Part shown: positions 46,002-54,160 of the stretch, piece after piece
How positions within the stretch are numbered: position 1 is the first letter of the stretch
How the letters are laid out: the number at the start of each line of letters is the position of its first letter
From: Bacillota bacterium
GTDB taxonomy: Bacteria; Bacillota; Clostridia; Clostridiales; Clostridiaceae
NCBI GenBank assembly: GCA_023445445.1
Contig: JAEXLD010000014.1
Span: forward strand, 18,787 to 82,786
Reading direction: 5' to 3'
DNA length: 64,000 nucleotides
Made by a program: the position numbers and the translations under genes
Notes under the pieces: generated by a model
Told to the model about the DNA's origin: nothing
What the model saw: only the letters and a program-made list of their open reading frames with translations
Database searches by the model: none

Positions 46002-46058
46002 ATATGTAATTCACCTCCTATGAATTATGATTATACCATATTTTATGCTTCTAGTATT

Positions 46059-46093
46059 AAAAACAGGATAAATTTTATTTTTATCCTGTTTTT
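46059..46093. terminator. Terminator between asnB and the AraC gene
   Basis: AAAAACAGGATAA (46059-46071) with TTATCCTGTTTTT (46081-46093), perfect 13-bp arms. It terminates asnB on the minus strand. Confidence 0.85.
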
Positions 46094-46147
46094 CAGTGAT
46101 TAAGATATTTAAAGATTGGTATTTTTTAATTAATTTTGGTTTATTAA

Positions 46148-47737
46148 TTATTTACCACTATCACCATAGTTTGATAGAACTCTTGCACTAGGATCATTTA
46201 CGTTACATCCATCCCATTCTTTGTTTGGCATCCAAAAGTCTAATATCATTTCAGCTTGTTTAGGGTAGTATTTTTCAAATATTTCTCTGTATAATAAAGA
46301 TTCCTTAGTGAATGGTTTAGCATGGTAATCATATTTATTACAGAAGCTTTCAAAAGCTTCATCAGAATATTTTTCTTCTGCATATTCCTTTAAATAATCT
46401 ACCATAGAGTGTCCTACAGCATCACTAAAGGCTGCTTTTTCTCTATATAATATATTTTCTGGAAGAAAGTCTCCTTCAAAGGAACGTCTTAAAAGGTATT
46501 TTCCCATATTGTATTTATTTAATTTCTTTTCAGGATCAATGGACATAACATATTTTACAAAATCTAAATCACCAAAAGGTACTCTTGCTTCTAAGGAATT
46601 TGAACTTATACAACGGTCAGCACGAAGTACATCATACATATAAAGTTCATTTATTCTTTTCTTGGATTCCTTTTGGAATTCCTCTGCATTTGGAGCAAAA
46701 TCAGTATATTTATATCCAAATAACTCATCAGAAATCTCACCAGTTAAAAGAACTTTAACCTTAGAGTTTTCATGTATCTTTTTACAAAGTAAATACATAC
46801 CCATACTTGCTCTTATTGTTGTTATATCATAGGTTCCAAGAACTTTAATAACTTCATCTAAGGATTCAATAACTTCATCTTTAGTCATATAAAACTCAGT
46901 ATGATCACTACCTATATATTCAGATACTTCTTTAGCATATTTTAAATCAATGGCATCTTCACTCATACCTATGCAAAAGGTTTTAATTGGCTTTTTAGGA
47001 TGTAGTTTTTGAGCAACTGCACATACTAAAGAGCTATCTAATCCACCACTTAATAAGAAGCCTACAGGAGCATCAGCATCCATACGTTTTTCTATACCAG
47101 CTACTAATTTATTATGGATTTTATCAAAAACAACTTCTAATTTATCTGTGCAATATTCTCCATGAATTTCAGTAATATCACAGTAGCAAGTAAACTTACC
47201 ATCAGCATAATAGTGTCCTGGTGGGAATGGCATAATTTTATCAGTAAGTCCCACTAAATTTTTTGCTTCACTAGCAAATATAATATTTTGAGATTTTGAA
47301 TAGCCGTAAAATAGTGGACGAATACCAATTGGATCTCTAGCTGCAATATAAGAATCTTTTTCCCCATCATAGATAATAGTTGCAAATTCAGCATCTAATT
47401 TAGAAAACATGTCTATTCCATATTCATAATACATGGGAAGTAATATTTCACAATCACTATCAGAATGAAAGTTATATCCTTTTTTCATTAATTCCTTTTT
47501 GATTTCCCTGAAACCATATATTTCCCCATTGCATATAGCAGCATCTTTTTTGTTAGTAAATGGCTGCATTCCACTAGTGCTTAAATCCATAATTGATAAT
47601 CTTTGAAATCCAAAGATTCCAGAGGGTAAAGTAAGTATCTTTGTCATATCTGGACCTCTGGATTCAGTTCTTTTTAAAGCCCCTTCAAATTTATCCATTT
47701 CCATGTCTTTTCCTGCATAACACATAATTGTACACAT
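46148..47737 (-). CDS. asnB: Asparagine synthase B (glutamine-hydrolysing)
   Basis: ATG with AAGGGGG upstream. The 529-aa protein starts MCTIM, so Cys2 becomes the catalytic N-terminal nucleophile of the class II glutaminase domain (RGPDM, FGFQRLSIMD, NGEIYG). It continues with the ATP-pyrophosphatase synthetase domain (FLLSGGLDSSLVCAVA, SGG-DSS loop; GEISDELFGY; ARVPFGD). It converts aspartate, glutamine and ATP to asparagine, glutamate and AMP. Length and motifs are complete. Expression is controlled by the T-box leader at 47754-48035, so the gene responds to uncharged tRNA, presumably tRNA-Asn. Confidence 0.96.
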   Translation of the reverse strand: MCTIMCYAGKDMEMDKFEGALKRTESRGPDMTKILTLPSGIFGFQRLSIMDLSTSGMQPFTNKKDAAICNGEIYGFREIKKELMKKGYNFHSDSDCEILLPMYYEYGIDMFSKLDAEFATIIYDGEKDSYIAARDPIGIRPLFYGYSKSQNIIFASEAKNLVGLTDKIMPFPPGHYYADGKFTCYCDITEIHGEYCTDKLEVVFDKIHNKLVAGIEKRMDADAPVGFLLSGGLDSSLVCAVAQKLHPKKPIKTFCIGMSEDAIDLKYAKEVSEYIGSDHTEFYMTKDEVIESLDEVIKVLGTYDITTIRASMGMYLLCKKIHENSKVKVLLTGEISDELFGYKYTDFAPNAEEFQKESKKRINELYMYDVLRADRCISSNSLEARVPFGDLDFVKYVMSIDPEKKLNKYNMGKYLLRRSFEGDFLPENILYREKAAFSDAVGHSMVDYLKEYAEEKYSDEAFESFCNKYDYHAKPFTKESLLYREIFEKYYPKQAEMILDFWMPNKEWDGCNVNDPSARVLSNYGDSGK

Positions 47738-47753
47738 ATTAATAGCCCCCTTA

Positions 47754-48035
47754 AATATAAAAATAGCACCAATTCGTCTTATAATTTATAGGACGAATTG
47801 ATGCTTATCCGCGGTACCACCTAATTTACCTTAAAAAAGGTCTCTTCCCAGCCACTACTGGTATCCATATAACGCATGGAGTACGGCTCCCCTAATTTAT
47901 CTGATTGTTAATAGATATTTCAGTTTGCAGCTACTGAGTGTTATTCAAAAAAGCCCTGCCACTGGGTTTACACTATCTCCAGCTCACTTTAGGTGGATTC
48001 TTTTTTTACTTCTCTCTATCTTTGCTTTTAATTAA
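47754..48035 (-). promoter_or_regulatory. T-box riboswitch leader of asnB
   Basis: On the minus strand the transcript contains the conserved T-box GGTGGTACCGCGG (+ strand 47809-47821), just before a terminator with arms at 47765-47778 and 47792-47805 and a T run. Upstream is a long structured stem I region (about 47850-48030). An AAC in GTAAACCC (+ strand about 47965-47972) is a possible asparagine specifier codon. Binding of uncharged tRNA stabilises the antiterminator and allows asnB transcription. Confidence 0.92.
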
Positions 48036-48043
48036 TTGTATTT

Positions 48044-48072
48044 ATTTTAAGTTTTTTATATTAACTTGTCAA
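48044..48072 (-). promoter_or_regulatory. asnB promoter
   Basis: On the minus strand TTGACA (48067-48072), a 17-base spacer and TAAAAT (48044-48049) lie just upstream of the T-box leader. Confidence 0.7.
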
Positions 48073-48268
48073 TAATTTTTTAGAAAATTTTCAGTTATAT
48101 ATTTGAAGAATCATGGGTTTTATTAAGAATTATGGATGAAACTTTCATTACTTCAGTATTCGAGGATATAGAAGATATTATGCTACGAATATATACATTG
48201 ATGTAAACTTTAGTTGATAGAAATTTGAAAATATTGCTAGTATAATAAAGCTGAAAGGTATGATAAGT

Positions 48269-48700
48269 ATGAATAATATGATTAGTTCAAATTTAAAAAG
48301 ATTAAGAAGGGTTCATCAATATACTCAAGAAGAAGTAGCAGAGAAGATTAATGTTTCGAGGCAAGCTATAGCAAAATGGGAAAGTGGAGAATCTAATCCA
48401 GATATAAATAGTTGTATAGCTCTTGCTAAGTTATATGATGTTACTATAGATAATTTAATTAATCATTCAGAAGAGACTTCTGGAATTGTTGTTCCTCCAA
48501 AAGGAAAGTATTTCTTCGGTGCAGTTTTAGTTGGAGAACGTGGGCAGATAGTTATTCCAAAGGAAGCAAGAGAAACATTTAATATTAATCCAGGAGATAA
48601 GTTATTAGTTTTAGGAGATGAAGATAAAGGTATGGCACTTGTGCATCAAAGAGATCTTATTAATTTTGTTGGAAAAATGGGAGTATATGAGGATAAATAA
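48269..48700 (+). CDS. XRE-family HTH fused to AbrB/SpoVT domain
   Basis: ATG 48269 is chosen because AAAGG lies ten bases upstream; ATG 48260 is too close to it. The 143-aa protein has an N-terminal HTH_3 domain (LRRVHQYTQEEVAEKINVSR, AIAKWESGESNPD) and a C-terminal AbrB/SpoVT swapped-hairpin domain (GERGQIVIPKEARETFNINP, GDKLLVLGDE). Both modules bind DNA, so the protein probably dimerises through AbrB and binds extended operators. It lies 27 bases upstream of a glycosyltransferase gene and may regulate that operon. Confidence 0.88.
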   Translation: MNNMISSNLKRLRRVHQYTQEEVAEKINVSRQAIAKWESGESNPDINSCIALAKLYDVTIDNLINHSEETSGIVVPPKGKYFFGAVLVGERGQIVIPKEARETFNINPGDKLLVLGDEDKGMALVHQRDLINFVGKMGVYEDK

Positions 48701-48727
48701 TGACATTTATTGAGAGGAGATTATGTA

Positions 48728-49903
48728 ATGAGTAAAATAGTATTTTTTTCAATACCAGCCTATGGTCATACTAACCCTACTATTGAGGTAGTAAGGGAAT
48801 TATGTAATAGAGGAAATGAAGTATGGTATTATTCCTTTAATGAATTTAAAGGAATAATAGAAGAAGCAGGTGCAAAATTTATAAGTTGTGATGAATATCT
48901 ACCAGAATTAAAAACTAAGGATGAAAATAGAATAGGAAAAGATTTTTCGTTTTTAATGGAAATGGTAGCAGATACTACCATAGCTTTAGAGGAAAAAGTG
49001 TGTTCTGAACTTAAAGAATTTAAACCAGACTGCATAGTATCAGACTCTGTATGCTTTTGGGGTAAATTATATGCTATGAAATTAAATATTCCATATATAT
49101 GCTCTACAACTACCTTTGCCTTTAATAAGTATACCGCAAGAATGATGAAAAGAGGCCTTGGAGAAATTATATATATGATATTTGGAATGAGAAAAATTAA
49201 TAAAAAAATTAGTTTGTTAAGAGAGCATGGATATGATATTAAAAATTTTATATCAATAATTCAAAATGATAATAATACAAATACAATAGTTTATACATCT
49301 AAAGAATTTCAACCTTTATCTGAAACTTTTTCAGATAAATATTCTTTTATTGGCCCATCAGTAAAAAGTGTAAATGTAATACCAAAGGATGAAGGTATTA
49401 AACAATTATATATTTCTCTTGGTACAGTTAATAATAAAAATATTGATTTTTATAGAAATTGTATAAAAGCCTTTGAAAATAGTGATATAAAAGTAATTAT
49501 GTCTGTAGGGAAAGAAACTAATATTTCGGAACTAGGTAATATTCCTAGTAATTTTGAAGTTAAAAATACAGTTAATCAAATTAAAATACTTCAAAATACA
49601 GATGTATTTGTAACTCATTGTGGAATGAATAGTGTTAATGAAAGCCTATATTATGGAGTTCCATTGGTATTATTTCCGCAGCAATCTGAACAGGGTGCAG
49701 TAGCACAAAGAGTTAGTGATTTAGGAGCAGGAATTAAGCTTAAAAAGAATACACCAGAAGTAATCAAGGAAACTGTTTCAATAATTATGAATAATAAGGA
49801 CTATAGAAAGAATGCAAAGGGAATAGGAAAAAGCTTTAAAAAAGCTGGAGGAGCTAAAAAGGGAGCAGATGCCATATTAAAGATAATAGAAAGTGAGTAT
49901 TAA
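48728..49903 (+). CDS. MGT-family UDP-glycosyltransferase
   Basis: ATG 48728 is preferred: GAGAGGAGA precedes it, and the protein then starts MSKIVFFSIPAYGHTNPT, as usual in the family. The ~391-aa GT1-fold enzyme has an N-terminal acceptor domain and a C-terminal UDP-sugar domain (YISLGTV, THCGMNSVNESLYYGVPLVL, PQQSEQGAVAQRV, GAGIKL). Relatives include macrolide glycosyltransferases, which inactivate drugs, and YjiC/YojK types with broad acceptors. Substrate is unknown; self-protection or xenobiotic glycosylation is possible. It is co-directional with the XRE-AbrB regulator. Confidence 0.88.
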   Translation: MSKIVFFSIPAYGHTNPTIEVVRELCNRGNEVWYYSFNEFKGIIEEAGAKFISCDEYLPELKTKDENRIGKDFSFLMEMVADTTIALEEKVCSELKEFKPDCIVSDSVCFWGKLYAMKLNIPYICSTTTFAFNKYTARMMKRGLGEIIYMIFGMRKINKKISLLREHGYDIKNFISIIQNDNNTNTIVYTSKEFQPLSETFSDKYSFIGPSVKSVNVIPKDEGIKQLYISLGTVNNKNIDFYRNCIKAFENSDIKVIMSVGKETNISELGNIPSNFEVKNTVNQIKILQNTDVFVTHCGMNSVNESLYYGVPLVLFPQQSEQGAVAQRVSDLGAGIKLKKNTPEVIKETVSIIMNNKDYRKNAKGIGKSFKKAGGAKKGADAILKIIESEY

Positions 49904-49984
49904 AAAAGGTTACAGAATAAGGATAGTAAGAAACTCCTTTCGGAGCTTCTGAAAATATAAATAATACACCTTAATTTTTGCTTT

Positions 49985-50632
49985 TTAATTAACTCCATCT
50001 CGAGTACAGGTGTATTTAAAGGGGGGTTGAGTTTGAAGATAAAAACCATTTCTTACTTGAGAAATCCAGTTTTGAAAAATTTCTAACCAAGCATTACTAT
50101 AAAAGAATTCTGATAAAGGCAAATTAGAATTCCATTCTAGAAGTAAAAAAGGTCCAATTCCATAGGACCATAGACCAGTTTGCTCTACAGTAGATTCTCT
50201 AATTAAAAGCATAGGAAGTCCAAATTGAAAAGCCATAGAAGGTTCTATTTGTGCAAAAGGGCTTCCTTCCCAAGTAGTTAATTCAGAAGGCTTACCTATA
50301 TTATTTTCTAAAACCTTAACTTCTCTTTGTGCTAAATTAAGAGCTATAAAACCATAGCTTGATAATATCATTCTTCTTATATTTGAAAGAGGAGCTTCAG
50401 GATATTGCTCAGTAACTGGTAAGGTTCTAGGAAATAATAAAGCTCTCTTAATTTCTAATATTATAGTTTCAACAAAATCACCTTGTTTCGAATTTAACCT
50501 ACTTGGATGACTAAGGAAAATAGGAATTCTGTATAAAAGATTTGAGCATTCTTTCATTAAATTAGCACAACTTACTGAAATATTATTATTTTTGAATTTG
50601 GATTCAGTTATCATATAATTACTCATCTCCAT
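49985..50632 (-). CDS. Unknown protein with IEPxMAFQxGLPMLLIRE motif
   Basis: The 215-aa protein is soluble, without signal peptide. Start is uncertain: ATG 50632 lacks a good ribosome binding site, whereas ATG 50614 has GGAG 12 bases upstream. Residues ~120-160 (SPFAQIEPSMAFQFGLPMLL followed by IRESTVEQTG) recall the alpha-beta pattern of nucleoside 2-deoxyribosyltransferase or TIR-like folds, where a glutamate follows a conserved serine and a buried strand follows GxP. This is weak. The gene is single, minus strand, between the glycosyltransferase and ter-type genes. I cannot assign a function. Confidence 0.5.
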   Translation of the reverse strand: MEMSNYMITESKFKNNNISVSCANLMKECSNLLYRIPIFLSHPSRLNSKQGDFVETIILEIKRALLFPRTLPVTEQYPEAPLSNIRRMILSSYGFIALNLAQREVKVLENNIGKPSELTTWEGSPFAQIEPSMAFQFGLPMLLIRESTVEQTGLWSYGIGPFLLLEWNSNLPLSEFFYSNAWLEIFQNWISQVRNGFYLQTQPPFKYTCTRDGVN

Positions 50633-50792
50633 ATTAATTATTTATGGTAGCTTAAAATCCATGTAGTACAGTATATTACATAAGGTAGAAAAATGTTAAT
50701 AAAAATATATTAAAACCTTTGTAATAAATAATTAAATATTAAAATATAATACTTTGTAAAATAATATCTTATAGATGGGTGAAGGTGTTAAT

Positions 50793-51896
50793 ATGAAACA
50801 TTTAAAAAGTATTAGTAGTGAAAAGTTTTATAAAGAGCCTATGAGCTTTAATAAATATTCTAAAAAAGATTTATTAAAATATGCCATAGGCTCTAATTTA
50901 TATATGAATGCACTTATGGATGTTTATAGCAAGATAAAATTAAGGAAGGTGAAGGATATTACCACTATTACTATTTGTTTTGAAGATTCTATTAAAGAAA
51001 GTGATGTAGATAAAGGTGAAAGTAATGTTTTAAAAGCTTTGGGTAATATAAATAAAGACTTAGAAAGAGGAGAAATAAATGAAGATAATATTCCATTAAT
51101 ATTTATTAGGGTTAGAAGTAATTATCAATTTATTAAGTTTTCCTCAAAATTATCTAAGGAGCAATTAAAATTAATAACAGGCTTTATATTCCCTAAGTTT
51201 AACAAGATAAATGGACCACAGTATTTAGAACATATAAATAGAATAAGTAATGAGTATAATGAGAGACTTTATGCCATGCCTATTCTTGAAAGTGAAGAAA
51301 TAATATATAAGGAAAATAGGATGAAAGAGCTTTTATATTTAAGAAATTTAATTGAAGAGTATAATGACTTAATTCTAAATATTAGAGTTGGAGGAACTGA
51401 CTTTTCTTCAAAGTTTGGCTTAAGAAGAAGTGTAACCAATAGTATTTATGATATAGGAGTAATAAACGATTGCCTTTGTGATATAGTTAATATCTTTGGT
51501 AGATACAAAGAAGAGTATATAATTTCAGCTCCAGTTTGGGAGTACTTTTCTTATGATAAAAATTCTAAAGAAATTAAGGGATTAATTAGAGAAATAAAAT
51601 TAGATAAAGAGAATGGATTTTGTGGTAAGACAATAATTCATCCAACTCAAGGTATTTATGTTAATTCTATTTATTCAGTAAGCTATGAAGATTATATGGA
51701 TGCTATAAATATATTAAATCACAAAGAAGAGGGCGGGATTTTTAAAGGCTATAGTAATAATAAAATGAACGAAGTATCACCACATTATAATTGGGCAAGA
51801 AAAATATATAATAGAGCCAATGCTTTTGGAGTCCTTAATAATTATATTTCTTATATGGATTTATTATATGGAGATGAGCTTTATAATGAAAATTAA
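50793..51896 (+). CDS. HpcH/HpaI aldolase/citrate lyase-like C-C bond lyase (ter-associated)
   Basis: ATG 50793, with GGGTGAAGGTG upstream, is preferred over 50775. The 367-aa protein resembles the C-C bond lyase family found in ter-linked biosynthetic operons: TICFEDSIKESDVDKGE, FIRVRS, GFIFPKFN, AMPILESEEIIY, NIRVGGTDFSSKFGLRR, APVWEYF, GKTIIHPTQ. These TIM-barrel enzymes cleave or form C-C bonds of acyl or nucleobase-like compounds. It overlaps the next PRTase gene by 11 bases, the usual partner in this module. From memory, such operons also carry ATP-grasp, HAD and TerD genes; these are absent here. Confidence 0.75.
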   Translation: MKHLKSISSEKFYKEPMSFNKYSKKDLLKYAIGSNLYMNALMDVYSKIKLRKVKDITTITICFEDSIKESDVDKGESNVLKALGNINKDLERGEINEDNIPLIFIRVRSNYQFIKFSSKLSKEQLKLITGFIFPKFNKINGPQYLEHINRISNEYNERLYAMPILESEEIIYKENRMKELLYLRNLIEEYNDLILNIRVGGTDFSSKFGLRRSVTNSIYDIGVINDCLCDIVNIFGRYKEEYIISAPVWEYFSYDKNSKEIKGLIREIKLDKENGFCGKTIIHPTQGIYVNSIYSVSYEDYMDAINILNHKEEGGIFKGYSNNKMNEVSPHYNWARKIYNRANAFGVLNNYISYMDLLYGDELYNEN

Positions 51897-53079
51897 TGTA
51901 ACAAAAAATATATATAACATAGATATAGAAGAATTAATTACAATAGGCTATAGAAATAATAATAATGATAGAAATTTCTTATTTATAAGCAAAGTTTTAG
52001 GAAAACATATAGAGGTAAGACCAAATATGTGTAAGGTTATTGGATTATTATTATCATCACTTATATTTGGGGAAAATCATAATACAAATCTTTTTATTAA
52101 CTATATAAAAAATCAAGATGAAAATGAGGAAGAAATAAAAGATGCAATAAAATTAACTTATAGAACTAATGAAAAAATCTCTGTTTTAGGTTTTGCAGAA
52201 ACAGCTACAGCATTAGGTATGGCAGTGGCTGCATCTATAGAAAACTCGTACTATATAACTACGACTAGAGAAGATATAAAGGATATAGAGTCCTTTTTTA
52301 ATTTTAATGAAGAACATTCACATGTAAAAACTCATAAATGTTTTCTTATTAATCATAATAAATTAAATGAATCTCATAGAGTGATATTAGTAGATGATGA
52401 AATAACTACAGGAAAATCTATGATAAATATAATAAGGGAATTAATTAAAGTTACAGGTGTAAGAAAATATACAATCCTTAGTATTTTAGATTTAAGAAAT
52501 ATTAAATATAGGAAGGACTATGAAGAATTTGCTAATAAAAATAATATTGAAATAGAAGTAAAATCCTTAATATCAGGTGAAATTAAGGAAGAAGATAAAA
52601 AGATATATATAAGTAATGAAGAAATTATAATAAATGAAATAGATACTATAGAATCCTTAAATATTATGGCAAGAAGAGGCGAATATTTAAAGTACACAGG
52701 AAGACTTGGTGTAGACTTCAAAGAAATTTTGATAATGGAAGATGAATGTAAAGAAACTGCAAAGATAATTCAAAATAGAATAGGAATGTATAAGAAGGTA
52801 CTAGTATTAGGACATGGAGAAAATATTTATATTCCATCTAGAATAGCTGCATATTTAAGGGGAGATATTTTTTATAAAAGTACAACTAGAAGTCCAATAT
52901 ATTGTTTAAAAGAAGAAGGATATTCAATTAATGAAAGTAATATTTATTTTCATAATGGAGATAAATATTATTTTTATAATAAAAGCAAAATAGAAAATAA
53001 ATATGATTATGTTGTTTTAATTACAGAAGATAATTTAAATATAAAGCTTACAAAGAATATTTTAATATATAAGCCATAG
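51886..53079 (+). CDS. PRTase_2 plus TRSP domain protein (ter-associated)
   Basis: ATG 51886 is chosen: GGAGATGAG lies upstream, and the longer frame from 51820 overlaps the preceding gene deeply. The 398-aa protein has a phosphoribosyltransferase domain (LGFAETATALGMAVA; VILVDDEITTGKSMINIIRE around 166-185, the PRPP motif) and a C-terminal TRSP domain (VLVLGHGENIYIPSRIA; the name-giving TTRSPI at ~333-338). The two-domain protein is characteristic of the nucleoside-like biosynthetic module associated with TerD-type stress systems. With the C-C lyase it may make a modified ribonucleotide; product unknown. Confidence 0.8.
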   Translation: MKINVTKNIYNIDIEELITIGYRNNNNDRNFLFISKVLGKHIEVRPNMCKVIGLLLSSLIFGENHNTNLFINYIKNQDENEEEIKDAIKLTYRTNEKISVLGFAETATALGMAVAASIENSYYITTTREDIKDIESFFNFNEEHSHVKTHKCFLINHNKLNESHRVILVDDEITTGKSMINIIRELIKVTGVRKYTILSILDLRNIKYRKDYEEFANKNNIEIEVKSLISGEIKEEDKKIYISNEEIIINEIDTIESLNIMARRGEYLKYTGRLGVDFKEILIMEDECKETAKIIQNRIGMYKKVLVLGHGENIYIPSRIAAYLRGDIFYKSTTRSPIYCLKEEGYSINESNIYFHNGDKYYFYNKSKIENKYDYVVLITEDNLNIKLTKNILIYKP

Positions 53080-53178
53080 AATTAATTAAAGTATATATAC
53101 AACAATTATTTTTAAAGTAGTTATTATCATTCAATTAATATCTATAAATTTATACTTTTAAGTTATTGGTACAAGTTA

Positions 53179-53208
53179 TTGACATGGATAATTTAAAAGT
53201 AGTATTAT
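53179..53208 (+). promoter_or_regulatory. Nitroreductase gene promoter
   Basis: TTGACA (53179-53184), an 18-base spacer and TATTAT (53203-53208), immediately upstream of the Fur-like inverted repeat. Confidence 0.6.
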
Positions 53209-53249
53209 AATAATGATAATCAATATCAATTAATGATTATCGTTATTAT
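53207..53249. promoter_or_regulatory. Fur-box-like inverted repeat
   Basis: ATAATAATGATAATCAA (53207-53223) and ATGATTATCGTTATTAT (53233-53249) are inverted repeats matching at 15 of 17 positions. They contain GATAAT and ATTATC half-sites of the Fur consensus. Position just after the -10 box suits iron-dependent repression of the nitroreductase gene. Confidence 0.65.
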
Positions 53250-53327
53250 AATTACATAAGAATGATTTACATTGGTATAGTTAGGGGTCTAACAATATTA
53301 ATATAGATGGAGAAAGGATTGATTAAT

Positions 53328-53903
53328 ATGGCTACAAAATATCCAATGGCACAATTAATTATGGAAAGAAGAACAATAAAGAAATTTAAGGATGAAAGTA
53401 TATCTACAGAATTATTAAGTGAGTTACTAGAAGTTGCTAGCTGGGCTCCAAATCATAAATTAAGAGAACCATGGAGATTTATAATCTATAATGGTGAAGG
53501 CAAAGAAGTATTAGCAAATGCAATGGCTGATATAGCTTCAAAGGGAGCTAAGGTGAAAAAAAGTCCTGAAGAAATGAAAAAATACTATGAGTCTATTCCA
53601 GCACATATACTTGTGGTAATGCATGAAGATCCACAGCCCTTTGTTAGGGAAGAAGATTATGCAGCTGTTTGTGCTTTAATTCAAAACTTCCAACTGGCAG
53701 CTTGGGAAAGGGAAGTAGGGGTATTCTGGAAAACTGATTCATTTTTAACTTTACCTGAATTTAGAGAAGCTACTGGAGTTAATCCAGGAGAAAAAATAGC
53801 AGCTATTTTACAGGTTGGATATATTGATAATGTTCCAAAGCCACGTAATAGAACTGCAATAGATAAAAAACTTACTGTAATTAATGGACCAGAAGAAAAA
53901 TAA
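53328..53903 (+). CDS. Nitroreductase-family flavoprotein
   Basis: ATG 53328 with GGAGAAAGGA upstream; the frame from 53307 would include the ribosome binding site. The 191-aa protein is of the nitroreductase family: MERRTIKKFKDE (FMN phosphate-binding Arg residues), ASWAPNHKLREPWRFII, VCALIQNFQLAAWEREVGVFW and AAILQVGYID. Members use FMN and NAD(P)H to reduce nitro groups, quinones, flavins or, in some cases, iron compounds. The Fur-like site in front suggests induction in iron limitation, consistent with a flavin/iron reductase role. It ends at a clear terminator as a single-gene unit. Confidence 0.88.
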   Translation: MATKYPMAQLIMERRTIKKFKDESISTELLSELLEVASWAPNHKLREPWRFIIYNGEGKEVLANAMADIASKGAKVKKSPEEMKKYYESIPAHILVVMHEDPQPFVREEDYAAVCALIQNFQLAAWEREVGVFWKTDSFLTLPEFREATGVNPGEKIAAILQVGYIDNVPKPRNRTAIDKKLTVINGPEEK

Positions 53904-53911
53904 TAGAATAT

Positions 53912-53953
53912 AAAAATAGTAGTAAGTTTTATATAAAGCTTGCTACTATTTTT
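53912..53953 (+). terminator. Terminator after the nitroreductase gene
   Basis: AAAAATAGTAGTAAG (53912-53926) with CTTGCTACTATTTTT (53939-53953), one G-U pair. Confidence 0.9.
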
Positions 53954-54160
53954 ATTATATAGAGAATTTAATATGAAGGTGTTGGAATTAATTCAATAAA
54001 AATTTATTTTATGAATATATGTAATAATATCCATATATTTTGAAAATAATAAGTAATATGAATATATTGAAAAGTGTGTCTTTTGACTATTAGGTATATA
54101 TATTTTATTATATAGAATGATTATACAAAAAATAAAAATACAAAAGAAGGAGATTATATT

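Noticed and set aside
51820..51885. Longer start for the PRTase/TRSP protein with a hydrophobic N-terminus
   Set aside because: It lies inside the preceding C-C lyase gene and has no ribosome binding site; ATG 51886 has one.
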